From: Prochilodus magdalenae
Taxonomy: Eukaryota > Chordata > Actinopteri > Characiformes > Prochilodontidae
Direction of reading: 5' to 3'
Assembly (NCBI GenBank): GCA_024036415.1
Contig: JAMWET010001241.1
Span: 227,001 to 291,000, forward strand
DNA: 64,000 nt
Below, piece after piece: positions 26,262 through 34,189 of the stretch. Both the position numbers and the translations under genes were made by a program. Numbering within the stretch: position 1 is the first letter of the stretch; every line of letters begins with the position of its first letter. A model generated the notes under the pieces. It saw nothing but the letters and a program-made list of their open reading frames with translations. It searched no databases and was not told where the DNA came from.

Positions 26262-29200
26262 TACTGGCACGAGTGTATCTGACACAGCAGTGTTGCTGGA
26301 GTTTTTACACTGGCCAGTGCCACTGCTAGGTCCTCCACCCAAAGATATCACCTCTGTGGTCAGACACTGGCTGTTGGTGAAGGACTAGACCAGACCTGAT
26401 GGTATAGTCCACAGTTCAGGGCTTTGGGTCTGCTTATCATAAGAAACAGCTGTGTTACACAAAACAGGAAACCGCAATACTCCACTTCTGCAATTCTGCA
26501 GTCCACTCCAGAACTGACCATCGCTCACCGCTCACTGGCCCTTTTTGTGGGTCTACACTGCAAAAAAATGTTTTTTGGCAAAAAAAAATTCTTATATCTG
26601 GTTAATGAATCTTCAAGTTCTCATTTTGGAGATTGTTGGAAGCTGATGGAGGAAAAGATTTATTTTGTTTTTTAAAGTGCTTTTTTATTTATTTAATTTT
26701 TTAAAGTAATTTTCTTACTGTATTGGCAGATTATTAGATCTATCCAACCTCTTAAAATATGGAACATTATTTGCTAATATAGTGAAAAATGTAACAAAAA
26801 CAAAAAACAATTAAAAAAAAAGTAAAAAAAAAAAAAAATTCTGGAAATAATTTTATTTTTATTTATTTATTTTTTTACAATTTTGGAATTCTTGTTGTGT
26901 GAAGGTCAGAAGCTAAATGTAAAGTGATTTGTAATTATTTTCAGGTTTATTAACTTGTTTTAGGGTTATTTCTAAGCCAATTTTCTCTCACTTTTTTTTT
27001 TCCCACCAAATTTTAAGAAATTTGCCTGAAATAGGCCAGTGTAGTGAGAAAATGTGGCTTAGAAAATTCACTTGTATCCAGAAAAAAATGTCCAGAATTA
27101 AGTGCAATAATCTTATTTCAATAATTGTTATGATCTACCAATATATTGACTACAAGATGGTATTTTATTTGCCAAGAAAACCTTGTTTACATTGTATCTC
27201 CTATATCATAACTTGGTTTGTATAGTAGCTCTACATGCTCGTCTGACTGTACACACAGGGGTGACTGATGCAACTAGCCACAGGTTGTGAGTTGCATGTA
27301 ACAGCTTGGTTGAGTACAACCAGTGTTTGGTAGTCCCTCCATAAAGGAATCCGTTACTGACACCTGTAAGCAACCCCTTGCAGTCAGCACTATCGAGCTA
27401 ATGGTCAGCTAGCCTTCCACCAGGACTATCTCAGTCTGCTGTGCGTCTCTTTGTGTGCACAGCAAGCTTTTCCAGCTGAAGTGTGTTAAGACAACGTAGT
27501 CGATGCTGTAGGCCATATAACGATGGCAGCCCTTGTGACTTGGAAGCTTTCAAGTAGTATTTGAAAAGAACTCAGCTGAAACCTGGTATAGGACGTGTCT
27601 TCTGACAACCCCAGTGAAGCATCTTCTCATGCTATCTTCGTCAGCATTAGCTCATTTGGGACGTAAACACTGAACTTGAAAGGCACACTTGAAAACCCCC
27701 ACCATGACTGTTTCTGTCTGTACAGGCTGACTCACTGCAGCTCACGCTCGCCAGCGTTCTGGATTGTACCGACTTAGTAGCACTGCTTCTCTAAGTCTTA
27801 ACACAGTCATACATGGGGCTGCCTTAACGAGGAAGTTGGGGTAATCACCGTGGGGGAGAGTGAATGCTTTTACCGGCATTATTGCATCAGCATTACTGAG
27901 CAAAATGCAGTTGTGCAATATTGTGCAAATGATGAAACGCAGACTCGTGTGTGACGTCTATGGGGCCCGAATTTCAATATTTTATGGGACCAGTCAGAAT
28001 GTAGTCATCGAAAACTTGGATTCCACAAGGAGTTTACATCCATACCAGTGTCGAAACACTTAGACTTTTTTATTTTTCATTTTTTATTTTCAGTTCAGTG
28101 TCAAATATATGCTAGTCTGAACACTGAGCGAACTGGAGCTAAAACAATAATGTCATTTTCTTTTTTATATTTTTTTTAAATTAATAAATTTTTTTTTTTT
28201 GCTTTGGCCTGGAGGAAACCAAACTACACATATACAAGCAAGCCTGTACAGATCTGTTATTGGGCTCTTTTCATCCTCAGCATGGACATCTTTTATCCAT
28301 CAGTGTCCTATTAGCCCGCTGTCCGATTAGATGCATGCTAATATGGCTAATATACGGCATGTGGTAACTTTGAAGAATGGAGGGATGAAGATTTGGACTT
28401 GCATCTGCCTGGGCAGCACACCCAGGTGGCATGTGGATGTGGGCCACATCTGGCCAAGATATGGCACTCGCTGTTGGCGCTGGTAATCTGCTGTGAGCCA
28501 AAGTTGGCCCACATGTTTACAACATGCATTTGGCCCACCAGTCCCAAAACAGATCTGGTCCACTTCTGGCGCAGATACAGAGTTGCCTACTTTTGGCTAA
28601 GCCTGGCCCACATGCTACAGGAAGAGGTCCACCCAAATGCTGTCAACCCATCTGGCAAGTGGGCCAGATGAAAATGGGGAACATGGGTCAGATTTGGGCC
28701 AGGATAGTTTCGCTGTCTGGGGAAATCGCTCAGTTTACGTTGGCGATGAAAATAGAGAAACGCAATTACCAAACAGCTTCTACGGGGGAACAACATACAG
28801 TGTTCCTGAAGGAGAAGCTAGCGTTTAGCCATGCTTCATGGGCGTAGCATGGCAATTGCTTGAGTTTTCAAACTGGAATTCTAACTTTAGTGTATGTCCT
28901 GTTATAAGCTTCCTAGTTAGAGGACAGAAGCTTCCAGATTCCAAGTATGGATCAGAGCATTTTTAGCATAGTTAAGTTTAGTTGAGTCTCAAACCTCCTT
29001 ATTGCCTCACCTGTAGCATTCCGGTTCCCGGCTGCTAAAGAATTCCCAACAACAAAGTGAGTCTAGTCACTCGTTTGAAGCAGTGCACCTTATTTCGATG
29101 ACGTACCAGTCCGAACTGTGGGAGTCTCCTGGCCAGTGTGGGTCAGTTGGCAGCCCTATACAAGTAATAGTTCAGTCAAAGAGAAGCTAATGTTGCTAAC

Positions 29201-29725
29201 AAGTAATGAAAACCAGCCACGGGTTAGCATTATGCAGATGGCGGTTTGCTAACAGGGGCCACTGGCTTGCCTTTGACCTGGTTCCGTTTCACCCGATCGG
29301 TTGTGGAGTTTGGACGTATGATTTTTATGAAGACTACATTAACAGCATGCCCTCCTTTTTGTCTTTTTCCTGCTCTTTAGGCCGGCATGGCAGCCCCTGG
29401 CACCAGGAGGGACATCTTCGACCAGAAAGCGTCTCTGCAACCGATGGATAACACCACCATCTCCCTGCAGATGGGCACCAACAAGGCCGCGTCCCAGAAG
29501 GGCATGAGTGTTTACGGGCTTGGCCGGCAGATTTACGACCCAAAGTACTGCGCCTCGGCCGCAGAGGCTGGCGTGCACTCTAACGGCAGCCAGGGCACGC
29601 GCACCAACTCGGAAATCAGCGACACCGATTACCAGGCCGAGTACCAGGGAGAATACCAACACGAGTACCAGCCCCAGTACCAGGATGAGTACCGGGGCCA
29701 TTACGACCAGGGCATCGATTATTAG
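659..29725 (+). CDS. cnn3: Calponin-3 (seven coding exons, complete, 329 aa)
   Basis: Coding exons are 659-712, 22015-22136, 22540-22606, 22760-22897, 24954-25070, 25165-25311 and 29381-29725. They total 990 bases including the stop and join without frameshift into 329 residues, the length I recall for mammalian CNN3. The protein starts [15 protein letters not shown]. Residues about 24-130 form the single calponin-homology domain ([35 protein letters not shown]). Three calponin-like repeats with the core QMGTNK.ASQ start near residues 163, 203 and 242. The acidic Tyr/Glu-rich tail ends DQGIDY, which separates CNN3 from CNN1 and CNN2. Calponin-3 binds F-actin and tunes actomyosin contractility and stress fibres in the cytoplasm. 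Which fish co-orthologue this is (a or b) I cannot tell. All splice sites are GT-AG. Confidence 0.96.
1973..2068. repeat. (GATA)n microsatellite plus non-LTR retrotransposon 3' tail
   Basis: About ten GATA units run directly into TACTTTATTGATCCCAGAGG and three copies of GAGGGAAATTCAA. This junction is the reverse complement of a common fish LINE/SINE 3' end that finishes in AATAAAGTATCTATCTATC. The same tail occurs in the opposite orientation at 23880-24010. Confidence 0.7.
2190..2560 (-). mobile_element. Tc1/mariner-like transposase remnant, internally deleted
   Basis: On the minus strand one segment reads [17 protein letters not shown], which looks like the helix-turn-helix part of an IS630/Tc1 transposase. 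The flank reads as its C-terminal end (like [10 protein letters not shown]). The central DDE catalytic part is missing. Related copies lie at 13420-13815, 9620-10010, 14500-14960 and 47690-47760. Confidence 0.6.
3195..3945. repeat. Long compound (TG)n/(TC)n microsatellite
   Basis: A short (GT)n lies at 3204-3223. From about 3408 to 3938 follow about 530 bases of nearly pure TG with TC interruptions and a recurring TGTTAGTATGG interruption (near 3461, 3501, 3650, 3702 and 3872). The long open frames through it on both strands are low-complexity artefacts. Confidence 0.95.
4085..4150. repeat. (CT)n microsatellite
   Basis: CTCTCTCTGTCTCTGTCTC-type pyrimidine repeat shortly downstream of the long TG tract. 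Confidence 0.9.
4666..4801. mobile_element. Short palindromic MITE-like element
   Basis: GATGGAGAATGTGCTGT at 4666-4682 is perfectly repeated in inverted orientation as ACAGCACATTCTCCATC at 4785-4801. The 102 bases between include a further small inverted pair (GGTTCTGTAGTAGAACC). This looks like a small non-autonomous element or a hairpin-forming sequence. No target-site duplication was identified. Confidence 0.55.
5731..6080. repeat. Tandem duplication, period about 175 bp
   Basis: The block beginning CTGGTTAGCATGCTGGCTAA is repeated 175 bases later with few changes, including TGACTCACTCGGTCCAGAGA and GATTGGAATTTCTAGGAGCC. Two copies lie head to tail in cnn3 intron 1. Confidence 0.85.
7490..7960 (-). 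mobile_element. Degenerate DNA-transposon fragment (fish dispersed family)
   Basis: The order of motifs (CATCACAATGATAACATCCC, CACTTTTCCACTTCTCCTCA, AAATGAGCTCAGGGCC, GGGAAGTGTTCCTGATCCCA) follows a DNA transposon very common in fish genomes. A second diverged copy occupies 59615-60475. No intact transposase frame remains. Family assignment is from memory. Confidence 0.55.
9620..10010 (+). mobile_element. Tc1/mariner-like transposase C-terminal remnant
   Basis: The frame through 9811-10002 reads [20 protein letters not shown] and then [17 protein letters not shown]. This resembles the C-terminal end of Tc1-type transposases (aLxqEWxxIp...l..SMPrR..AV...GG.T.Y). A paralogous but more decayed copy is at 14500-14960. 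Confidence 0.6.
10233..10330. repeat. 49-bp tandem duplication
   Basis: TGTTTGTTTATTTGAGCTTG to GTGGAACGA occurs twice in direct succession (10233 and 10282), with one or two differences. A recent replication-slippage type duplication. Confidence 0.9.
12180..12560. repeat. Dispersed repeat family A, copy 1
   Basis: Shares TAGAGTGGACAGTGAGTGGA, CAGCAGCACTGCTGTGTCTG and CATGTCAGTGTCACTGCAGT with copies at 19065-19970, 32690-33280, 43217-43600 and 44500-44860. The two ends of the copy are partly complementary (GTGTGAGTGGATCAG / CTGATCCACTCACAC), as in a foldback non-autonomous DNA element. Confidence 0.75.
13420..13815 (-). mobile_element. Tc1/mariner-like remnant, internally deleted
   Basis: The minus-strand open frame of 101 aa (13498-13803) contains [20 protein letters not shown], a likely transposase DNA-binding helix-turn-helix. 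Adjacent minus-strand sequence matches the C-terminal region of the copy at 9620-10010. Very similar to 2190-2560. The catalytic core is absent. Confidence 0.6.
14078..14096. repeat. (AAT)n microsatellite
   Basis: Six AAT units in cnn3 intron 1. Confidence 0.9.
14500..14960 (+). mobile_element. Decayed paralogue of the 9620-10010 transposon remnant
   Basis: Motifs appear in the same order as at 9620-10010: AAGCTGCTGGACAACCAG, CATCATCTTACAGAGGAA, GGTATTCCAAGATG, CATCTGGACTGG, AAGGCGTCCACCACATCTG and TCCAGAAACTTGTCC. Stops and small indels interrupt the frame. Confidence 0.6.
15850..16370. repeat. Dispersed repeat family B, copy 1
   Basis: A purine-rich block (AGTCAGGGACAGGCCTAGAT, GGGAAGCTAGAAGCAGAGG) ends in GGGGGAGTGACGTCCATGAG, GCCCTCTGGGAAATGGAGTC and GGGGAAACCCGGAAGTGTGA. 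Copies 54000-54440 and 56755-57295 share the order TGACGTCATC, CCCTCTGGGAAGTG, then a GGAARACCCGG-like end. Probably a non-autonomous or LTR-type element. Confidence 0.6.
16670..17320. repeat. SINE-like element in three tandem partial copies
   Basis: GGGTGCTCCGGTTTCCTCCC, CAGTCCAAAGACTTGACGTC and GGTGAACTGGAGAT, followed by GTGTTTCCTGCCTTCC, occur near 16738, 16960 and 17138. This sequence resembles a widespread fish SINE-like repeat. Three head-to-tail partial copies of roughly 200 bases each suggest local tandem duplication after insertion. Confidence 0.7.
18000..18415. repeat. Dispersed purine-rich repeat
   Basis: GAGGACAAGACGAGGAGACC, CAAGTATTTAATGACAAAGG and AGGGGTGGAGCTAGAAACAG, followed by GGACATGGACATGACAAGAC, is typical of a dispersed fish element whose 5' part reads through a primer-like purine tract. 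No coding potential; the minus-strand 147-aa frame is low-complexity. Confidence 0.4.
19065..19970. repeat. Dispersed repeat family A, copy 2, interrupted by a SINE/LINE-tail insertion
   Basis: Family A sequence at 19065-19120 (CTTGTATCTACACCTGCTGT) and 19570-19970 is interrupted by unrelated DNA. Two parts of the insert are recognisable. One is 19300-19560 (TCTCCAGTCTGCGTTTGAAG, GTGGGAGTTCATTCCACC). The other is 19708-19760 (GTCGCTCTGGATAAGAGCGT, CTGCTAAAAGCCTTAAATGT), the stem-loop tail shared by L2-type LINEs and their SINEs. This is a nested insertion. Confidence 0.65.
22015..22136 (+). CDS. cnn3: cnn3 exon 2
   Basis: Encodes residues 19-58 plus two bases of codon 59, the first part of the CH domain ([20 protein letters not shown] onward). 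The acceptor is CCCCTCAG|ATT and the donor is GCGA|GTGAGT. A TGA just after the donor closes the raw reading frame. The split codon GA|T becomes Asp, where human CNN3 has Glu, a mild change. Confidence 0.95.
22540..22606 (+). CDS. cnn3: cnn3 exon 3
   Basis: A 67-base exon, too short to stand out as an open frame. It encodes the end of codon 59 and residues 60-81 ([20 protein letters not shown] and two more), the middle of the CH domain. Acceptor TATCTAG|TCTG, donor CAAG|GTGAGA, phase 2 in and phase 0 out. Confidence 0.95.
22760..22897 (+). CDS. cnn3: cnn3 exon 4
   Basis: Encodes residues 82-127 ([20 protein letters not shown], then [20 protein letters not shown] and LALASM), the C-terminal half of the CH domain and its strongly conserved FEANDLFE motif. 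Acceptor AATGTAG|CTC, donor CATG|GTGAGT, phase 0 at both ends. Confidence 0.95.
22984..23028. repeat. (ATT)n microsatellite in cnn3 intron 4
   Basis: About 15 ATT units, about 90 bases downstream of the exon 4 donor. Confidence 0.95.
23092..23862. repeat. 21-bp minisatellite in cnn3 intron 4
   Basis: About 36 copies of a 21-bp unit CACTGAAGGACTTTACACAG(A). The left part has mixed variants (GACTTGACTTTAC, ACTCAGA, GACTCGACACAG). The last roughly eight units are a homogenised subtype with CACTGTAGGACTTTACACAG. The array ends at the LINE tail at about 23865. Confidence 0.95.
23863..24010 (+). mobile_element. Non-LTR retrotransposon 3' tail with (TATC)n
   Basis: GGATGCCTCGAATTTCCCTC, TGGGATCAATAAAGTATCTA and then TCTATC repeats: a retrotransposon 3' end with its own AATAAA. 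It lies directly beside the 21-bp minisatellite. The element is 5'-truncated or only its tail remains. Confidence 0.7.
24041..24783. repeat. Direct duplication flanking exons 5-6, copy A
   Basis: From TTTTTTAAAGTGC through TTAAGAAATTTGCCTGAAAT and TCTACATGCTCGTCTGACTG to TTTGTGTGCACAGCAA this block is nearly identical to 26661-27470. The left third is T/A-rich and more diverged. It ends about 170 bases before cnn3 exon 5. Confidence 0.9.
24954..25070 (+). CDS. cnn3: cnn3 exon 5
   Basis: Encodes residues 128-166, the linker [20 protein letters not shown] followed by the start of the first calponin repeat (VIGLQ). The acceptor GTGTCAAAG|GCC has a weak pyrimidine tract; the donor is GCAG|GTGAGA. 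The open frame extends upstream to an ATG at 24915, but that part is intronic. This exon lies just after copy A of a direct duplication (24041-24783). Confidence 0.94.
25165..25311 (+). CDS. cnn3: cnn3 exon 6
   Basis: Encodes residues 167-215: the body of calponin repeat 1 ([20 protein letters not shown]) and the start of repeat 2 ([13 protein letters not shown]). Acceptor CACGTCTAG|ATG, donor GTCAG|GTAACT, phase 0 in and out. Intron 5 before it is only 94 bases. A 42-bp tandem array begins 43 bases after the donor. Confidence 0.95.
25355..25793. repeat. 42-bp tandem array in cnn3 intron 6
   Basis: About 10.5 copies of a 42-bp unit built of CACTCACTGGCCACTTTATT, GGAAACACCTACCTTGTGCT and TC, with scattered substitutions. 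The unit equals the terminal segment of dispersed family A (compare GTTCCTAATGAAGTGGCTGG at 19934). Because 42 is a multiple of three, long open frames run on both strands; these are not genes. Confidence 0.92.
26183..26261. repeat. (TG)n microsatellite in cnn3 intron 6
   Basis: About 39 TG units without interruption, immediately left of a family A fragment. Confidence 0.97.
26262..26410. repeat. Dispersed repeat family A, internal fragment
   Basis: Contains ACACAGCAGTGTTGCTGGAG and TTGGTGAAGGACTAGACCAG, which match internal parts of family A. Together with the 42-bp array at 25355-25793 it may be the residue of a single inserted copy. Confidence 0.55.
26661..27470. repeat. Direct duplication flanking exons 5-6, copy B
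   Basis: Second copy of 24041-24783, in cnn3 intron 6, same orientation. It shares AGGCCAGTGTAGTGAGAAAA, TTCACTTGTATCCAGAAAAA, ACAGGGGTGACTGATGCAAC and CAACCCCTTGCAGTCAGCAC. Just upstream (26550-26640) lies CACTGCAAAAAAATGTTTTT, a start typical of a fish A-rich DNA element. Confidence 0.9.
28400..28705. repeat. Degenerate TGGCCCACATCTGG-type repeat
   Basis: Variants of GGCCCACATCTGGC / GCCAGATGTGGGCC recur irregularly about ten times on both strands (GTGGGCCACATCTGGCCAAG, GGCCCACATGCTACAG, AAGTGGGCCAGATG). This resembles a known class of degenerate fish repeat. No coding function is supported. Confidence 0.6.
29381..29725 (+). CDS. cnn3: cnn3 exon 7 (terminal coding exon)
   Basis: Encodes residues 216-329: the rest of calponin repeat 2 ([14 protein letters not shown]), repeat 3 ([20 protein letters not shown]) and the acidic tail rich in EYQ/QYQ/DEY, ending DQGIDY and TAG at 29723-29725. 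Acceptor TGCTCTTTAG|GCC. The tail shows an in-frame EY/QY periodicity ([18 protein letters not shown]), a small internal repeat. Confidence 0.96.
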   Translation, partial: AGMAAPGTRRDIFDQKASLQPMDNTTISLQMGTNKAASQKGMSVYGLGRQIYDPKYCASAAEAGVHSNGSQGTRTNSEISDTDYQAEYQGEYQHEYQPQYQDEYRGHYDQGIDY

Positions 29726-31600
29726 GTAGCTGGAGCACAGTGTTAGAGGAATACTTCAGTAGCTGATGTCGATAACAGTAAATGCAAACCCACAGCCATT
29801 GGTTAGCATCATGGGCCATGCTTGTCGGTGGCTGCTAGGTTCTGTTAGCCATATTAGCATGGTGTGTCAAGGTATTCCTTTAAGAGATGAATGTCTTTTT
29901 TTCTTTTTGTTGGCCCCTTTTTTCTTTTTCCAGTTCTCTATTTCAACAGAGCAAGACGTCTTTCCTTGCTGGCCTTAATGTTCTTATTTTCCAATGCAGA
30001 GGGAGCAAAATGACGCTTTAATAATCATTCCTCTTTAGATTATCAGTATTTCGTTTTTAGTTACGCTGAGAACTGTGCCTCTTATTATTTGAGTACTTTG
30101 GAACATTTTGTTTTATTTTATTTTATTTTATTTTAAAGTAAGAAATCTTTTTAATTGCCAAGCCTGACCGTTCTCCACGGTCTATATCCAGGCTTCTCGT
30201 CATCGTCCTGTAATTTGATTTGCTTTTATTGGGGGACGTGCAGCTTTTGTTCAGTGTTGTTCTCCCTCCCTCCCTTCCTCCATCCATTCCTCTCTCTCTC
30301 TCTCTTTCTTTCTGTGGGGCTGAAATCCTTGAACTCGACCACAGCGTCCAAAGGACAGTGGGAGGGGTGAGAGAGCGGTGGTTCCCTAAAGGTTGTGTGG
30401 TTCCCATGCTAGGCCAGGGACAAGTCTGTTGCTGTTAGTGTTTAAACTTTGACCCCTGAAAGGGGAACTCCATTAATTCCATTAACGTTGAGCATGATTC
30501 AGATGATGAGATATGTAAACAAGGTCATTTAAAGTGGTTAGTTGTGAAGTGGTTGATTGTATAGACTCCGATGTCCTTTCCAGTGGTGGTGGTGGCCGTG
30601 GTGATGGGAACCAAGGGTCACTATGTCTAGAACACAAATACAGCCATTTTAAACACAACAGTGAACCTGCACATGAGTTTGTATGTGCAAGCGGATGACG
30701 GTTTGAGGCCAGTACCTCTCAAAACCATCAAGCGCATCGGCAGTGCGTTCGTGAAACTTTCACGTAACACCTAGGGCTGTAAGAAGACCTCGTTTGGTGA
30801 TGTTGTATTGATTCACAGTATTGATTATCGGTTAATAGCTTAATGTCCGGATTGGTAGGGTGTTTTGTGTCGTCCATCTTCAGCCAACACTTCCTCTCCA
30901 ATGTAGACAAGTAGCTTAAGGCTGCACTGCTAACGTTAGCATTAGCAAGCCTACACACTGTGCTGTTTACACCATGACAGCTTTCCTCATCTTCACGTTT
31001 CCTCAAAATCGCGTCACCTCACTGACAGTATCGCAGTATATCCCCTTGTATTGAATCGCAGCCCCTGGGTAGCATATCGGTTCTATTACATAGCCTTGGG
31101 ACCTAGAGCTAGACGTCTGGTTCCCCTCACCACCACTGTGAGCTACCACTCTGCAAGTTTCTCTAGAAAAGGATTTCACACCAGACCACTCTGAATTGAC
31201 TCGTATACCTTTTAAGATGCGTAGAATTCTTGAATAATCCTTCAAATTGCCCTTTAAACTCCAAGCTTATTATGGAGTCGTTATTCCTTAGACGTACTGT
31301 TTAGGGATTTACTGAGCTGGTTAGTAACTACTATCATATGTAAGGCATGTATGTTATGACATGGAGGGAGGAAAGTTCTAGTTCTGTGGGGTTATATTTG
31401 CCGGATGATGATGATGATGATGATGATGATTATTTCTCCATGTAGCGCATCTAGTAGTACTTGTGCCATATTCTCATGTTTTAGAAGACTCACCCTATCC
31501 TTGGTCCTGATGTATTTATTGCCGTGGTCACTCAGTAGAGACCCACAGTCCTGTTGATTTTATTTTTTATGAATAAATTTTTACATTTGACATTTTTGTC
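29726..31600 (+). other. cnn3: Presumed cnn3 3' UTR
   Basis: No further splice-compatible coding exon follows the stop. The stretch is AT-rich in places, with (TTTTA)n near 30110-30135, CT-rich 30250-30312 and (GAT)n near 31405-31430. It ends at the candidate poly(A) signal at 31572. The 3' end is inferred; an earlier, less canonical signal could be used instead. Confidence 0.45.
31572..31577 (+). terminator. cnn3: Candidate poly(A) signal for cnn3
   Basis: A canonical AATAAA is followed within about 20-40 bases by a T/GT-rich stretch (TTTTTGTCTTTTGTCTTGTC), the expected cleavage-site arrangement. It would give a 3' UTR of about 1.85 kb. Confidence 0.45.
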
Positions 31601-31639
31601 TTTTGTCTTGTCTGGGACACTAACAGACACAAACGGTGT

Positions 31640-32670
31640 GCTTGAGTTAAGTAGAGACCCACAAGGTAAAATATTACTCCAGTCAAAGTCCTCCTCCCTT
31701 TAGTCCTCCACTGGAGTAACAGTATTACAGTATTTACCTTCAGATGTACTAAAGTATGGAGAGTAACAGTACTAAAGTATGTCCCTTCAGATGTACTGAA
31801 ATATGGAGAGCACCAGTACTAAAGTATGTACCTTCAGATGTACTTAAGTATGGAGAGTAACGGTACTAAAGTATATACCTTCAGATGTACTTAAGTATGG
31901 AGAGTAACAGGAGCATGGTTTATTACGGCTCTAATGTCCTATTATCATTTCTGGAACAGGACTCTTCATCAGCTCAGTGTAGGTGAAGAGACTCTAGTGT
32001 CTCTCAGTCCACCAGTCTTTAATAGAAGCTCATTCATTAGTCTGACACTGACGTCTATTCACATCAGCACAGAACACTGAAGGAGAACAGGTTACATTAG
32101 CTAGAACTATAAAATCACTTTTTGCAAACAAGCAAAGTTTTGGTTTAAGATTTATTTGTTACTTAGTTACGAGGTTAAGTTTATTAAGATCATCATTAAT
32201 GAGTCTCTCCTTCACTGTATTGCATCTGCAGGTCTCTGTTCATAAACATAAACCAGCCAAACACATGTACTATAAAGGGGACAGTATTTGTATAAAGACA
32301 CTCACCGGTCATGTTACATGTTTATATATTTTTATATCGTGTCTATTTACCAACAAAGTCAGGAACAGTATGTTCGATCTGATTACTAACCCCCAGGTAA
32401 AGCACTGCCTTCCTCCAGGTGCTCCTTGATGTAGTCCAGGCCTGAAATGGACATTTCTATGAATGCCAAGAATCCATGAATAAGTTTGTTTTGTTTTGAT
32501 GTGAAGCTTTTATGAGCACATAATCCAAAAGGAACAACAAATATCCCATAATGCTGTTAGTAAACACTGAGATATTAAATGTAGTACTTCAGTAAAGTAC
32601 AGACACACGGAAAAACTACTTCAGTACAGTAACTAATTACATATACTTACTGTCCACCTCTGGAAATGAA
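31640..32670. repeat. Dispersed element with a 47-bp internal tandem array
   Basis: Between about 31660 (TATTACTCCAGTCAAAGTCC) and about 32670 (CAGTAACTAATTACATATAC, CTTACTGTCCACCTCTGG) lies sequence like the common fish element rich in TACTTAAGTA/GTACTTTACT. Inside it, CCTTCAGATGTACT and AAGTATGGAGAGTAACAG repeat with period 47 (31737-31915, about four copies). Confidence 0.6.
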
Positions 32671-32689
32671 TAGCATTACTGATGGTAAT

Positions 32690-33280
32690 CGAAAAGTTTA
32701 TCAGCTCCACTGACCATACAGGACACTCTGTAGGTGTACAGGTCCAGACTGTAGTCCATCTGTTTCTCTGTATACTGTATTACCCTGTTCTTCAATGGTC
32801 AGGACCCCCACAGGACCACCACAGAGCAGGTATGATGTGGGTGGTGGATCATTCTCAGCACTGCAGTGACACTGACGTGGTGGTGGTGGTGGTGGTGTGT
32901 TAGTGTGTGTGGTGCTGGTGTGAGTGGATCAGACACAGCAGTGCTGCTGGAGTGTTTAGACACTGTGTCCACTCACTGTCCACTCTATTAGACACTCCTA
33001 CCTTGCTGCTCCACCTTGTAGATGAACAGTCAGAGACGATAGCTCATCTGCTGCCGCACAGTGCAGTGTTGGTCATCCCCTAGTCCTTCACCAGTGGACA
33101 CAGGACACATGACGCTACCTACAGGATACTGTTGTGCTGGATAGTTTTGGGTGGTGGACGATTCTCAGTCTGGGAGTGACACTGAGGTGTCCAGCAGCAT
33201 TGCTCTGTCTGATCCACTCACACCAGCACCACGTCAGTGTCACTGCAGTGCTGAGAATGATCCACCACCACTCATGTTTG
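32690..33280. repeat. Dispersed repeat family A, copy 3 (most complete)
   Basis: Carries the main family A landmarks in order: TATCAGCTCCACTGACCATA, TACTGTATTACCCTGTTCTT, CAGGACCCCCACAGGACC, CAGTGACACTGACGTGGTGG, GAGTGGATCAGACACAGCAG, CACTGTCCACTCTATTAGAC, then an inverted-like second half ending CACTGCAGTGCTGAGAATGA. A foldback structure is likely. Confidence 0.75.
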
Positions 33281-34062
33281 GTATACGGAGTTTGGAGGCG
33301 AACATGCCCGGGATATAAGCATCTGCTCACTAGCCTGGCACGGGACAAACAAAGAAAGGAAATATGGAGGATACATGAGGCTGATTTCTCACTCTGGGCT
33401 GATGAAGGCGCCCAGATACGGCTTGCCAGCTCTCATCGTAACGGGAAGACGTGAACAAAAGTAAAACTGGAACAGCGTTGATAAGCCTTTTACACAGGAA
33501 AGTAAAATCGGATCTTATCTGATTGCACGGAGTGCTTTTTAGTGAAAAGTGGAAATGGAGCTCACTGAATGTTAAACAAGCCATGGTCGGAGGACTGTAT
33601 GTACATTGTTGTTGGATAAGGAGAGTTCAGTACATAGAACCGACATACCGTAAACCTCACATACATTTCCTCCTTCATATCCAAACCCTCTATTTCCAAA
33701 AGACGACGGGAAAATGGGCCGATTCCAAAATCCTAAACTGTTACGTAACAGACTCGTTAATATTTACACCCCCAACCTTCACATCCAACCACAGCGGAGC
33801 TACAACAATCAACAAGTTGGACTATGTGGGGAAATCTGGCGTTCCAGGCTGGGAAGGGGCTGTCAGGACTTTTCATTCCCAACTGTCGGTGGTACAGGGT
33901 TCATCTTTAAACCAGGCTGAAATTCCTTCCTATTCCTATTCAGGTTCCTAATCCAATCTTCCCCTCCACCTTAAGTTGCCCAGGATCCTGTTAAAGATGT
34001 TCCTGGTCACCAGCTTGTTTCCATTCCACCTTAAATGATCCCGGATAACTTTAATCCTGCAG
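33281..34062. other. Intergenic stretch, nothing identified
   Basis: Mixed-composition sequence without recognisable repeat or exon. The 142-aa open frame at 33523-33951 shows no family resemblance that I can name and has no convincing splice context. Confidence 0.4.
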
Positions 34063-34189
34063 TCAGCACATTTCACTCCAGACAGTTTCCCAAACCTCTC
34101 TGGAGCAGCTCCACCAGTGTTTGACCCTGAAGAGACTGAGGAGAGTAGTAGCTCCACCTTTATCAGCATCACCACCCCAACAGCAGCCT
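34063..34189 (+). other. Orphan exon-like sequence (127 bp)
   Basis: Bounded by a good acceptor (CTTTAATCCTGCAG) and an excellent donor (CCT|GTAAGTAG). The frame without stops reads SAHFTPDSFPNLSGAAPPVF followed by an acidic, Ser/Thr-rich stretch (DPEETEESSSSTF). I do not recognise the protein and find no partner exon nearby. It may be a lost-gene exon, part of an unlisted transcript, or chance inside a repeat. Confidence 0.25.
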
